Shown piece after piece: positions 6,994 to 15,050 of a stretch of DNA of 56,445 nt. The notes under the pieces are model-generated. The model did no database searches. It had not been told where the DNA came from and saw only the letters and a program-made list of their open reading frames with translations. The stretch comes from Treponema sp. UBA3813 (GTDB lineage Bacteria > Spirochaetota > Spirochaetia > Treponematales > Treponemataceae): positions 1 through 56,445 of the forward strand of contig DFEB01000014.1 of the NCBI GenBank assembly GCA_002368605.1, written 5' to 3'. Each line of letters opens with the position of its first letter. Within the stretch, counting starts at the first letter, position 1. Both the position numbers and the translations under genes were made by a program.

Positions 6994-9762
6994 CTAGCGT
7001 CCGTGACAGTTTTTATATTTTTTACCGCTTCCACATGGGCAGGGATCGTTGCGGCCGATTTTCGGACCGCTTCTCACTACGGTGACGCTCTGGCCTGTGC
7101 TGGCTCCTGCCATTGTGCGGCCTGCCGCAGCCTGAGCATTGCGTGCCATCTGAGCTCCCCGTGCCTGATCGCTCATGCTCTGGGCTTCTGAGTGCTGGGC
7201 TGTTCCCTGCATTGCCTGACGGGGGGCTTGAGGAGCCGGGTTAATCTGAATCCTGACTTTAAAGACTCTTCCTGCAATTTCGATGCGGATTTTTTCAATC
7301 ATGGCGTCGAACTGGTTGAAACCGTCGATTTTGTATTCGGTGAGAGGATTGTGCTGGCCGTAGCCTCGCAGGTGGACTGCTTCCCGTAAGCCGTCCAGAT
7401 ATTCCAGCTGATCCAGCCATTTTCTGTCGATTGCCTGAATGTACTGGTAGCGGATGAACATATTGAACTGCTCGTGTCCGACAAGAGTTTCCTTTTCGGT
7501 GATGTCGTTCTGCAAAAGGGAAAGAACCTTTTGCTCTTCAAGCATTTCTGGTGGCAGCATTACGCCGAAGTTGTTCTTGATGTTTTCGGCAAGCTCTTTC
7601 TGAGCCTGTGCGCTCTTCTTTCCCTGTTTTTCGTATTCAAAGAACCATTCGTCAAGGTAATCCTTGGCTGTGGTCATGATTCGCTCGCTCAAATTCTCGT
7701 CTTCAAGGATTGAATCCCTCTGCTTGTAAATGAATTCACGCTGCTCGTTCAAGACATCGTCGTAGTCAATCAAATTCTTTCGGATTTCAAAGTTTCGCTC
7801 TTCGACCTTTTTCTGAGCCTTTTCGATTCCCTTCGTAAGCCAAGGGTGATAAATCGGCTCGCCAGGCTCCATTCCGATTCGGGTCATGATGTTCTTCATC
7901 CGCTCGCCGCCGAAAAGACGCATAAGGTCATCGTCCATTGAGATGAAGAATTTTGAGCGTCCGGGGTCACCCTGTCGTCCAGAACGACCGCGAAGCTGGT
8001 TGTCGATTCGTCGTGATTCGTGCCTCTCTGAACCGATAACATATAAGCCGCCCAAAGATTTTACTTCCTCGTAGTCTTTGAGCCATTTTTCCTTTTCGGC
8101 CTTGACCGCTTTCTGATATTCTTCAGGACTTGCATCTGTTCCCACCTTGCTCAATGCCCGCTGCTCATAGCTTCCGCCAAGCTTAATGTCTGTACCTCGG
8201 CCTGCCATGTTTGTTGCGACTGTGACAGCTCCTTTAGCTCCTGCCTCAGCGATAATCAGAGCCTCGCGGGCATGGTTCTTCGCGTTCAAGACCTCGTGCT
8301 TGATTCCGTTTCGGGTAAGGAGGGCTGAAAGATGCTCAGATTTTTCGACAGAAACAGTACCCACCAGAACAGGCTGTCCTTTAGTGTGAGCCTCGCGGAT
8401 TTCCTTTACGATGGCGTTCCATTTGTCCTCTTCGTTGAGGTAAACTTCGTCCTGCTCGTCAACGCGGGCTACAGGAAGGTTTGTAGGAATCACCACAGTG
8501 TCAAGCTTATAGATTTTCTGGAACTCAACCGCCTCGGTTGCCGCCGTACCGGTCATGCCCGAAAGCTTTGTGTACATTCGGAAGAAATTCTGGAAAGTGA
8601 CTGTCGCCATAGTGCGGTTTCTCTGGGCGATTTTTACATGCTCTTTTGCCTCGATTGCCTGGTGAAGACCGTCTGAATAGCGGCGGCCTTCAAGGATACG
8701 GCCTGTGAATTCATCGACGATTTCAACCTTTCCGTCACGCACCACATATTCGTCATCTTTATTGTAGAGCTTGTGGGCGCGGATTGCCTGAGTGAAGTAG
8801 TGGACATACTCAAAGTTTTCTTCGTCAAAAACCGTTGACTCAGGAGCAATCAGATTGTGCTGATGCAGGATTGAGTCGATTTTGTTCATGCCCTTGTCAG
8901 TGAAAGAAACCCGCTTTGATTTTTCATCGATTTTATAGTCGCCTTTGAGGGCAGCCCGCTCTTCGGGAGTCATATCAACTTCATCGTAGTAGTCGTCTGT
9001 TTTCGGGTCTTTTTCGGCTTCCTCAAACAAATCGACATATTTATCGACCTCGTAGAATTTGAAAGTATCGTCCTCGCCCGCTCCAGAAATAATGAGCGGA
9101 GTTCGGGCCTCATCAATCAAGATAGAGTCGATTTCGTCAACGATACAATAGTTGAAGCCACGCTGGACTTTTCGTGAAAGCTCAATCTGCATGTTGTCGC
9201 GCAGGTAGTCAAAGCCGAATTCGTTATTGGTTCCGTAAGTGATGTCGCAGTTGTAGTTTTCTTTTCGGACAGCATTGTCCATGTTAGACAGAATTGTTCC
9301 TACCGTAACGCCAAGATAAGAGAAAACAGGCCGCATGGTGGCAGCGTCGCGCTCGGCAAGGTAATCGTTTACGGTAACGACATGAACGCCAAGCCCGCTT
9401 AAGGAGTTGAGGTAGGCCGGGGCGACGGCAACCAGGGTTTTGCCTTCACCTGTCTTCATTTCGGTGATTTTTCCCTGATGCAAGTTGATTGAGCCCATGA
9501 GCTGGACGTCATAAGCCCGCTCGCCACGGACACGGAAAGCCGCCTCACGGCAGAGGGCGAATGCCTCCGGCAGAATATCGTCAAGAGTCTCGCCCTTTGA
9601 AAGACGCTCCTTAAAAATTTGCGTTTGTTTTGGAAAATCCTCTGGGGCAAGGGATTTTGCCCATTCTTCTTTGTCGTTTACAGCCTTTACGATTGGAATT
9701 AACTTTTTAACATCGCGCTCGTTCTGAGAGCCGAAAATTACGGATAAAACTTTGTCTAACAT
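6994..9762 (-). CDS. secA: SecA, preprotein translocase ATPase
   Basis: This 922-aa protein is the motor that drives unfolded proteins through SecYEG. Walker A is at residues 102-109 (MKTGEGKT). The second NBD1 motif is [21 protein letters not shown]2 shows [31 protein letters not shown] and [16 protein letters not shown] followed by [12 protein letters not shown]. The C-terminus has an Ala/Gln-rich linker and a complete zinc-binding tail ([18 protein letters not shown]) that contacts SecB or ribosomes. Length is typical. No clear ribosome-binding site precedes ATG 9762; TATATT lies 9 bases upstream on the minus strand. A tRNA terminator separates it from tRNA-Pro. Confidence 0.98.
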   Translation of the reverse strand: MLDKVLSVIFGSQNERDVKKLIPIVKAVNDKEEWAKSLAPEDFPKQTQIFKERLSKGETLDDILPEAFALCREAAFRVRGERAYDVQLMGSINLHQGKITEMKTGEGKTLVAVAPAYLNSLSGLGVHVVTVNDYLAERDAATMRPVFSYLGVTVGTILSNMDNAVRKENYNCDITYGTNNEFGFDYLRDNMQIELSRKVQRGFNYCIVDEIDSILIDEARTPLIISGAGEDDTFKFYEVDKYVDLFEEAEKDPKTDDYYDEVDMTPEERAALKGDYKIDEKSKRVSFTDKGMNKIDSILHQHNLIAPESTVFDEENFEYVHYFTQAIRAHKLYNKDDEYVVRDGKVEIVDEFTGRILEGRRYSDGLHQAIEAKEHVKIAQRNRTMATVTFQNFFRMYTKLSGMTGTAATEAVEFQKIYKLDTVVIPTNLPVARVDEQDEVYLNEEDKWNAIVKEIREAHTKGQPVLVGTVSVEKSEHLSALLTRNGIKHEVLNAKNHAREALIIAEAGAKGAVTVATNMAGRGTDIKLGGSYEQRALSKVGTDASPEEYQKAVKAEKEKWLKDYEEVKSLGGLYVIGSERHESRRIDNQLRGRSGRQGDPGRSKFFISMDDDLMRLFGGERMKNIMTRIGMEPGEPIYHPWLTKGIEKAQKKVEERNFEIRKNLIDYDDVLNEQREFIYKQRDSILEDENLSERIMTTAKDYLDEWFFEYEKQGKKSAQAQKELAENIKNNFGVMLPPEMLEEQKVLSLLQNDITEKETLVGHEQFNMFIRYQYIQAIDRKWLDQLEYLDGLREAVHLRGYGQHNPLTEYKIDGFNQFDAMIEKIRIEIAGRVFKVRIQINPAPQAPRQAMQGTAQHSEAQSMSDQARGAQMARNAQAAAGRTMAGASTGQSVTVVRSGPKIGRNDPCPCGSGKKYKNCHGR

Positions 9763-9780
9763 AGTTCTATAAATATAGCA

Positions 9781-9815
9781 AAAAAAAAAGCAGACTTCAA
9801 TATGAAATCTGCTTT
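9781..9815 (-). terminator. Rho-independent terminator of tRNA-Pro
   Basis: On the minus strand, AAAGCAGA (9815-9808) pairs with TCTGCTTT (9794-9787), followed by a run of T (9786-9781). It directly follows the tRNA and precedes secA. Confidence 0.85.
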
Positions 9816-9818
9816 AAG

Positions 9819-9892
9819 TCGGGCTATCGGAATTCGAATCCGAGACCTCTTGCCCCCCAGACAAGCACGCTAACCAGCTGCGCTATAGCCCG
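9819..9892 (-). tRNA. tRNA-Pro (anticodon GGG)
   Basis: The minus-strand sequence folds as a 74-nt cloverleaf. Acceptor CGGGCTA pairs with TAGCCCG. The D stem is GCGC/GCGT. The anticodon stem CTTGT/GCAAG encloses the loop CTGGGGG with anticodon GGG, which reads CCC/CCU proline codons. The T stem is TCGGA/TCCGA around TTCGAAT. CCA is not encoded. A TGTGATATAGT-like -10 (about 9903-9913) lies upstream. Confidence 0.95.
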
Positions 9893-9941
9893 ATTTGTAG
9901 AAAAGACTATATCACAAATCGAAAGTTTGGGGAAGAGTTTT

Positions 9942-11132
9942 TTACGGCAATTCCACTGCCATCCAGTTCTTTCTGTCGGTCATGCTGGCCGGCATCATGC
10001 CCAGGGTGAGATCTTTTGCCGTGGTCTCGCCTACGAGATATTCCTTTCCTGCAAGACCGTCATCAACTTTGATAGTCTGTCCCTGCTTATCGGGAAAATA
10101 GACTCCCAGAAGGGCGTGGCTGTACTGGGCTGAGATGAACATGCAGCTGTCAATCGAACAGTTTTTCAGGATGCACATGAGCAGGAGGGAGCGGCCGTCA
10201 CAGTCGCTGGAGCCGCCTTCGAGAATGGCGGGGATGCTTTCGATGTCCGCCTTGTCGTAGCTGGAAGATTTTCGCTCGTAATTGAAATCCTGCGCCCAGT
10301 TCAAGAGAAGCTGGGAAAGGACTGCGTCAGGATTTTGGGCGTCCTTTTTCTCACATTCGTCTTTTAAGACCGTGTAAATGTCGAAGGAGACTTTTTTGAC
10401 TCTTTCCATTGAGTCACGGGCTAAAAGGCGGTAAAAGCGGATCCATGCGTCGAACATTTCGGGCAGATTATTTGAAGCGTAGAAAGAAAAGACAGCAAAT
10501 TCCCGGTCGATAACGAATTGACTTGCCTCCGCGTCAACGGAGTCAATTTGAGTCGGGATTTTTTTGGAGTCAATCGTAAGGGAAATCTGTTTGGGGCTTT
10601 TTCGCGGATAAAATGCCGAAGTAATCAAGCCCGGCTCACGGAAAGAGCCTGCGTCAATCAAAACTGAGTCCAAAAGGGAAATCAAGACCTGAGCCAAATC
10701 ATCGTAGACAGTTTTGGGCGCATAAGAAAGAATCGTAAGATAGCCTTTCTTTTGAGGAAGGGGAATGCAAGCCGCCCAGCCCTGAGCCGCTCCGTCCGGG
10801 AGCAAGAGGGGGCTTTCAAAAGAAGCGATAGTGCATTTCTGTCTGCGCCAAACACATTCAGAAAAGTCGGAAGATGCCTTTACGCGGGAAAGCGTGTCTT
10901 TGATTGCATCCATTGAGGAAGAAAATTTTGAATTTTCCCAGACCTTAATCAGTGCGTGGGCATCAAGATACTTGTTCTTAAAAATAACGGTTGTTTCGTC
11001 CTGCTCCATGTCTTCGATTTGATAGCCTTCAGGAAAATCGATGGAGTAATTAAACTTCTCAGAAGTGATGATTTCAGAAAAAGCCGAAAGTGAAAGAAAA
11101 AATCCACAGATTAAAAAGAAAATTTTTCGCAT
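9942..11132 (-). CDS. Secreted transglutaminase-like protein
   Basis: This 396-aa protein has an N-terminal signal peptide (MRKIFFLICGFFLSLSAFSE). The C-terminal third has the order expected of a transglutaminase-like cysteine-protease fold: GGSSDCDGRSLLLMCIL (candidate nucleophile Cys), then AQYSHALLGVYF (candidate His), then an acidic residue in KVDDGLAGKEYLVGET. I infer a periplasmic or surface role; the substrate is unknown. It appears leaderless: TTGATA (-35, 11167-11162), 17 bases, TATAAT (11144-11139), then 6 bases to the ATG. tRNA-Pro lies downstream on the same strand. Confidence 0.7.
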   Translation of the reverse strand: MRKIFFLICGFFLSLSAFSEIITSEKFNYSIDFPEGYQIEDMEQDETTVIFKNKYLDAHALIKVWENSKFSSSMDAIKDTLSRVKASSDFSECVWRRQKCTIASFESPLLLPDGAAQGWAACIPLPQKKGYLTILSYAPKTVYDDLAQVLISLLDSVLIDAGSFREPGLITSAFYPRKSPKQISLTIDSKKIPTQIDSVDAEASQFVIDREFAVFSFYASNNLPEMFDAWIRFYRLLARDSMERVKKVSFDIYTVLKDECEKKDAQNPDAVLSQLLLNWAQDFNYERKSSSYDKADIESIPAILEGGSSDCDGRSLLLMCILKNCSIDSCMFISAQYSHALLGVYFPDKQGQTIKVDDGLAGKEYLVGETTAKDLTLGMMPASMTDRKNWMAVELP

Positions 11133-11138
11133 ACAAGA

Positions 11139-11167
11139 ATTATAAATTAGGAATGAGCAATTATCAA
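11139..11167 (-). promoter_or_regulatory. Promoter of the transglutaminase-like gene (leaderless)
   Basis: TTGATA, a 17-base spacer, then TATAAT on the minus strand, ending 6 bases before the start codon. The -35 lies within a heptamer repeat palindrome. Confidence 0.7.
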
Positions 11168-11205
11168 TTTTAATTTCTCATTTTTCATTCCTCATTGCTC
11201 ATTAA
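11146..11205. repeat. Period-7 palindromic repeat (TCATTNN type)
   Basis: The right arm has heptamers TCATTTT, TCATTCC, TCATTGC, TCATTAA (11178-11205). The left arm (11146-11165) has the inverse, GGAATGAGCAATTA. It lies between two divergent genes and carries parts of both promoters. Confidence 0.7.
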
Positions 11206-11229
11206 AACTCTTTCCGCTACTATTATCCT

Positions 11230-11934
11230 ATGCGTGAGATTCCTGTTCTTTTTGAAGACGATGAGATTTTTGTGATAAACAAGCCGGCGGGAGTGGCCGT
11301 GCAGGGGGGCGAGGGGATCAGCCATCCGCTGGACGAAGAGTTTTCAAAGCAGGCAGGCTTTAAAGTTCATCTCGTTCACCGTCTGGACAAAGAAACTTGC
11401 GGACTTATGGTCATAGCGAAAAATCCCAAAGCCGCCTCAAAATGGATTGACCTTATCGCCTCAAAGCAAGTCCAGAAAGAATACACTGCAATCTGCTTCA
11501 ACGAGCCCCTTATTAATGGAAAGAAAGTAAAATCCGGCACGATTTCAGGCTCCGTGGTCAGAAAAAACGGAAAAAATGAGCGGGAACAAAGCGCTGTCAC
11601 TAATTTTACCGTTGAAGAAGTCTTTACGAGGGAAGTCCCGGTCTTTTCTGAAAATCCCGAAGAAATTGCCTCTAAGCTCATTCCCCTCACATTTTCAAAA
11701 ATCCACCTCAAGCTGGGAACTGGCCGGATGCACCAAATCCGAATCCATCTGGCGAGCGTGGCTTCTCCCATCTGCGGCGACGACAAGCACGGAAAATTCA
11801 AGCTGAACAAAATCGCAAAAAAAACGCTGAAAATCAAAAATCTTCTATTATGTTCTTCAAAACTCACGATTCCATGCGGCGAAGGCAAAAAACGCACTTT
11901 TGAAATAGAACTTCCCGAATACTTTCAATTCTAA
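11230..11934 (+). CDS. RluA-family pseudouridine synthase
   Basis: This 234-aa protein shows the RluA catalytic motif VHRLDKETCGLMVIAKN (the Asp is the catalytic base), followed by the C-terminal GRMHQIRIHLASVASPI(C)GD motif. It lacks an N-terminal S4 domain, so it is of the short RluA type. It converts specific uridines in rRNA or tRNA to pseudouridine; the target cannot be told from sequence. No ribosome-binding site is visible; TACTAT (11218-11223) ends 6 bases before the ATG, consistent with a leaderless mRNA. Confidence 0.9.
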   Translation: MREIPVLFEDDEIFVINKPAGVAVQGGEGISHPLDEEFSKQAGFKVHLVHRLDKETCGLMVIAKNPKAASKWIDLIASKQVQKEYTAICFNEPLINGKKVKSGTISGSVVRKNGKNEREQSAVTNFTVEEVFTREVPVFSENPEEIASKLIPLTFSKIHLKLGTGRMHQIRIHLASVASPICGDDKHGKFKLNKIAKKTLKIKNLLLCSSKLTIPCGEGKKRTFEIELPEYFQF

Positions 11935-11948
11935 GATTTTCATTTCCC

Positions 11949-11975
11949 TAAACTTCTTTTCTCAGATTCCGATAT
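11949..11975 (+). promoter_or_regulatory. sigma-28-type promoter of the DPBB/SPOR gene pair
   Basis: TAAA (11949-11952), 15 bases, TCCGATAT (11968-11975). The last 20 bases closely resemble the flgB promoter at 41715-41741, including the following TTCATA. Confidence 0.75.
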
Positions 11976-12010
11976 TCATAAAGACAGAGAAAAAAATCTG
12001 TTGGGGTTTT

Positions 12011-12529
12011 ATGAAAAGGTGGGTAAAAACATTTCTTTTGACTACATTCGCTTTTTTCTGCGCGTCAGGGGCTTTCGCAAAGTCTCTTTCGATTCAGATT
12101 ATCCAGAATAATCCTGGGCAGGATAAAATTTGGGCGACTTCGTATCTTTTTGAGCAGAATATCACTGATTATTTCTTTGATGCCGGAGACATCGTTTCAA
12201 GCTCGCCAATATGGATTTCTGATACTGATGAAAAAAACCGTGGTGCGCTCAAAGCATCATTGAGAGAAAATCTTGAAGGCGGAATGGATGTCCTTGTGCG
12301 CGTCGAGCTTTTTTACAACACCAGCGATTCTTCAAATCCTGAGGCTTTCCTGCTTGATAATATTAAAAAAGTTCAGTGGAAGGCTTATGCCGTATCTACG
12401 GGAATCCAGCTTTTTGAGGGAAGCGCAAAGCCTGAAAAAGCTACTGAAAAAACAAATAATGAAATGGGACTGAGCCAGTTTGCGGGTTACATCGCATATC
12501 AAATCAACACTCAGATGCGAACAAGATAA
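12011..12529 (+). CDS. Secreted protein of unknown function, sigma-28 controlled
   Basis: This 172-aa protein has a clear signal peptide (MKRWVKTFLLTTFAFFCASGAFA, cut near residue 23). The mature part shows mixed alpha/beta character without a motif I recognise; the hydrophobic stretch SLSIQIIQNN begins it and VLVRVELFYN lies in the middle. Ribosome-binding site TTGGGG lies 6 bases before the ATG. A sigma-28-type promoter 36 bases upstream suggests expression with flagellar and motility genes. The next gene starts 18 bases downstream, so the two form one unit and may act together in the periplasm. Confidence 0.75.
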   Translation: MKRWVKTFLLTTFAFFCASGAFAKSLSIQIIQNNPGQDKIWATSYLFEQNITDYFFDAGDIVSSSPIWISDTDEKNRGALKASLRENLEGGMDVLVRVELFYNTSDSSNPEAFLLDNIKKVQWKAYAVSTGIQLFEGSAKPEKATEKTNNEMGLSQFAGYIAYQINTQMRTR

Positions 12530-12547
12530 TTGGGAATGAGGGGAACT

Positions 12548-14041
12548 ATGAAAAAAATTACTTTTTTTATTCTTACGATTTTTACTGTCGCTACGCTTTA
12601 TGCCGCGGCGCGTCCTTCTCTTGATGGTCGTGCGGTAGTTGCTGATAGTGGAACTATGCCTCGTGGACTTTTTGCCCGAACGGTAGGCTATCTGCCTGGA
12701 GACAGCGTGACTGTGACGAACCCGGCCACAGGAAGCACTGTAGATGTTCTGATTCTCGGTGCTATTGATCCCAGTGAAGGGGTTGCAATTCTCCTTTCTC
12801 CTGAAGCGGCTGATGAACTGCGAATAAAAGCTAATTCAAATGTTCAGGTAAAACTCACAAAACGCTCTGGCAGCCTTGATGAAAATGCGAACGGTTCTGC
12901 TGTTTTAAGTGAAGGTTCAGTTGTTGAAGATATTTCCCTTGATGAGGAAAGAGAAGAAATTGAAGAAAAACCTGCCTCTTTTGTAGCAGAGACTGAAAAA
13001 TCAGAGTCTGAAAAAACTGAAATTCCTTATGAGAAAAGTGTCCAGCCTGTAAGTCCGCAAGAGCCTGAGGCAGAAGAGGAACTTGAAGAAGCGGTTGTTC
13101 CAGCACCAGTATATACTGAATATCCTGCTGAAGAAGAAAAGCCTGTTGCCGAGACTGTTGAGCCTGTCTTGGAGGAAAGAGTTATTGCTGAAGAAAAACC
13201 TGCCGTAGAGGAGAAAACTTTTGTTGATGAAGAAACTCTTGTAGAGGAGAAAGCCCTTCCTGAAGAATTTGTAAAGGCTTATCCTGAGGAAGAATCTTAT
13301 ACAGAAGAGGAAGTTGAGCCTGAAACCGTTTATGAAATTCTTCCACCGCTTCCCAATGGAGAGAAGAAACAGAGAGTCGTCGTTATTCCTGGAGAAGAAG
13401 CAGATTACGAAGAAGTTGTTGAAGAAAAGGCTGAGCCTGTTGCTGAAGTACCAGAAGAAACCTCTGTCGTTGCTGAAGTACCAGAAGAAACCCCTGTCGT
13501 TGCTGAAGAAATTCCGCTTGAGGAAGAAGTTCTGCCTGATGGAATTGAAGCCGAGCCTGCCGTTGTGATGGTTGAGCCAGAAGCGGAAGCTGAGCCAGTT
13601 GAAGAAGCTGTTGATGAATATCAACCAATAATCCTTGTTCCTGCCGATCCAAACCCGCCACTTGCAGAAGAAGCGGAGGCAGTGGAGAGCGAAAATCTTG
13701 TGGCTGAAGAAACAAGCCCTGTCGAAGAGGAAATTATTCCTGTCGTCGCCGAGTCCAAGCCGGTGGTTTCAAATGACTGGACAAATTATGTGGTTCCTTC
13801 TGTCAATAACTTGCGAAGCGGAAGCTACTATGTGCAGGTCGCATCTTTAGGAAACAAAGACAATATCAAGAATTTCGTTGACAAATATTCGTCAAAGTAT
13901 CCTGTTGTTCTTGTTCAGAATGCGGCAAAAACCAGCTATCAGATTATGGTTGGTCCTTTAAATATCGATGAATACGGTGCTATCAGTGAGAAATTCAAAG
14001 ATTACGGATTCAAAGATTCTTTCGTTAGAAAAATCAAGTAA
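12548..14041 (+). CDS. RlpA-like protein: DPBB domain, Glu/Pro/Val-rich linker, SPOR domain
   Basis: Start set at ATG 12548 because GAGGGG lies 5 bases upstream; TTG 12530 and ATG 12536 also lie in frame. The 497-aa product has a signal peptide (MKKITFFILTIFTVATLYAA). A region at about residues 25-105 resembles an RlpA double-psi beta-barrel (LPGDSVTVTNPATGSTVDVL, later GVAILLSPEAADELRI). A roughly 300-residue acidic Glu/Pro/Val linker follows, then a SPOR domain over the last 75 residues (SGSYYVQVASLGNKDNIKNF ... SYQIMVGPL). SPOR domains bind denuded peptidoglycan. The DRGP-type catalytic segment of RlpA reads GAIDPS here, so it may bind rather than cut glycan. It is coupled to the upstream secreted gene. 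Confidence 0.75.
   Translation: MKKITFFILTIFTVATLYAAARPSLDGRAVVADSGTMPRGLFARTVGYLPGDSVTVTNPATGSTVDVLILGAIDPSEGVAILLSPEAADELRIKANSNVQVKLTKRSGSLDENANGSAVLSEGSVVEDISLDEEREEIEEKPASFVAETEKSESEKTEIPYEKSVQPVSPQEPEAEEELEEAVVPAPVYTEYPAEEEKPVAETVEPVLEERVIAEEKPAVEEKTFVDEETLVEEKALPEEFVKAYPEEESYTEEEVEPETVYEILPPLPNGEKKQRVVVIPGEEADYEEVVEEKAEPVAEVPEETSVVAEVPEETPVVAEEIPLEEEVLPDGIEAEPAVVMVEPEAEAEPVEEAVDEYQPIILVPADPNPPLAEEAEAVESENLVAEETSPVEEEIIPVVAESKPVVSNDWTNYVVPSVNNLRSGSYYVQVASLGNKDNIKNFVDKYSSKYPVVLVQNAAKTSYQIMVGPLNIDEYGAISEKFKDYGFKDSFVRKIK
13439..13498 (+). repeat. 30-bp tandem duplication inside the DPBB/SPOR linker
   Basis: Two consecutive 30-bp units differ at one base and encode VAEVPEETSV and VAEVPEETPV. 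A third partial unit (VAEE) follows. The linker could vary in length by slippage or recombination here. Confidence 0.8.
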
Positions 14042-14042
14042 G

Positions 14043-14099
14043 TTGAAAACTGAAAGTTGAAAGCTGAAAATTGAAAGCTGAAAATTGAAAGCTGGAAAT
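14043..14099 (+). repeat. Period-7 TGAAARY repeat, about eight units
   Basis: The heptamers TGAAAAC, TGAAAGT, TGAAAGC, TGAAAAT, TGAAAGC, TGAAAAT, TGAAAGC, TGGAAAT run directly after the stop of the DPBB/SPOR gene. No coding function is seen. Confidence 0.85.
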
Positions 14100-14109
14100 G
14101 GCGCGAGGG

Positions 14110-14232
14110 AGTAAAACGGCTTACGGGGACATTCGTTTTGTGCTGCCGCGTAAGCGGCAAATGTATATAATTACAAGCACAAAACGCATGTAGCAGGCGA
14201 GCCTGAGGTCCCGATAAGCCGTTTTTACGACC
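14110..14232. repeat. Large structured palindrome between the SPOR gene and ruvA
   Basis: AAAACGGCTTA (14113-14123) pairs with TAAGCCGTTTT (14215-14225). Next in, CGGGGAC faces GGTCCCG, and CGTTTTGTGCT faces AGCACAAAACG. Inside are the hairpins GCCGC-GTAA-GCGGC (14145-14158) and CAGGC-GA-GCCTG (14194-14205). The nested fold would span about 115 nt. It could be a small mobile palindrome (MITE-like) or a structured RNA. A short T-run follows at 14241. Confidence 0.6.
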
Positions 14233-14288
14233 GGGAGTCATTTTTTTTGTAGTTTTATTTTTCTCTGCATTTTGATATAATCTTTTTT

Positions 14289-14930
14289 ATGTTCAATTCA
14301 CTTACCGGCACCATTACCGGCAAATTCCCTCAAAAGCTTTTTCTCGAAAACAACGGCATCGAGTGGGACATCATTGTTCCCGACACCACGCTGGATGATT
14401 TGCCAAAGCTGGGGGAAGAGGCCCGTGTTTTTACATGGCTGCAGCACACTGATTCTGCCATGAATCTTTTCGGCTTCGCATCTGTAAAAGACCGGGATTT
14501 GTTTTTTGATTTGAACAAGGTTGACGGAGTGGGGCCAAAATCCGCCATAAAAATCATGAGCTCAATCCAGCGGGACCAGCTGATTCAAAGCCTTGAAAGC
14601 GGAGACCTGGCCGCCCTTGAGAAAATTCCGGGGCTGGGCAAAAAAACGGCGCAAAAAATGCTTCTTGCCCTCAAAGGAAAACTCACTTTGGACGAGGATT
14701 TACCGGGTGTCAAAGTGGTGGTCAACCGTGGCGGAGAATACGCTGATGTGGTCTCTGCCCTGAGCAACATGGGCTACGACAAGCGGGATGTGGAAGAGTG
14801 CATCTCAAAGCTGGTTGATGAACTGAACAAGGAGAAGCCGCAAAACGGAGAAGTGGCCTTTAAGGACAAAACCCGCGACGCAAAGGAAGAAATTCTCTTC
14901 CGAAAGGCGATTGTGGCATTGGCACAGTAA
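14289..14930 (+). CDS. ruvA: RuvA, Holliday junction branch-migration subunit
   Basis: The 213-aa protein begins MFNSLTGTITGKFPQKLFLE, the usual OB-fold start of RuvA. It has two helix-hairpin-helix motifs at about residues 75-120 (VDGVGPKSAIKIM and IPGLGKKTAQKML) and a C-terminal RuvB-binding domain (VVSALSNMGYDKRDVEECIS). It binds four-way junctions and loads RuvB. No ribosome-binding site is seen: the extended -10 TGATATAAT (hexamer 14276-14281) ends 7 bases before the ATG, pointing to a leaderless transcript. ruvB follows after a 120-base gap filled by a repeat. Confidence 0.95.
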   Translation: MFNSLTGTITGKFPQKLFLENNGIEWDIIVPDTTLDDLPKLGEEARVFTWLQHTDSAMNLFGFASVKDRDLFFDLNKVDGVGPKSAIKIMSSIQRDQLIQSLESGDLAALEKIPGLGKKTAQKMLLALKGKLTLDEDLPGVKVVVNRGGEYADVVSALSNMGYDKRDVEECISKLVDELNKEKPQNGEVAFKDKTRDAKEEILFRKAIVALAQ

Positions 14931-14934
14931 AAAT

Positions 14935-15036
14935 AAATTCCTCACAGAGCTAAGGAGTACACAGAGAGTGTTATGACTTAAGGAAAATAAACTTCTAAAA
15001 ACACTCTGTGCCCTCTGTGCTCTCCGTGAGGAATTT
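14935..15036. repeat. CTCTGTG-type palindromic repeat (period 9) between ruvA and ruvB
   Basis: The right arm has units CTCTGTGCC, CTCTGTGCT, CTCCGTGAG followed by GAATTT (about 15003-15036). The left arm is the imperfect inverse, beginning AAATTCCTCACAGAGC (14935-14950) and ending ACACAGAGAGTGTT. Similar units occur inside the radical SAM gene at about 5200-5238. Confidence 0.8.
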
Positions 15037-15050
15037 AAAAAAAGATTTTT

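Noticed and set aside
6940-7020. Strong terminator after secA
   Set aside because: A stem (AAAACTGTC with GACAGTTTT) overlaps the stop codon, but the loop is long and the T-run short, so I did not list it as a feature.
13001-13624. 207-codon open frame on the minus strand
   Set aside because: It is the complement of the Glu/Lys-rich linker of the DPBB/SPOR gene and reads as Phe/Leu/Asn-rich low complexity; no ribosome-binding site and no family resemblance.
14002-14241. 79-codon minus-strand frame over the intergenic palindrome and heptamer repeat
   Set aside because: It consists of translated repeat DNA and lacks a ribosome-binding site; the palindromic structure explains the region better.
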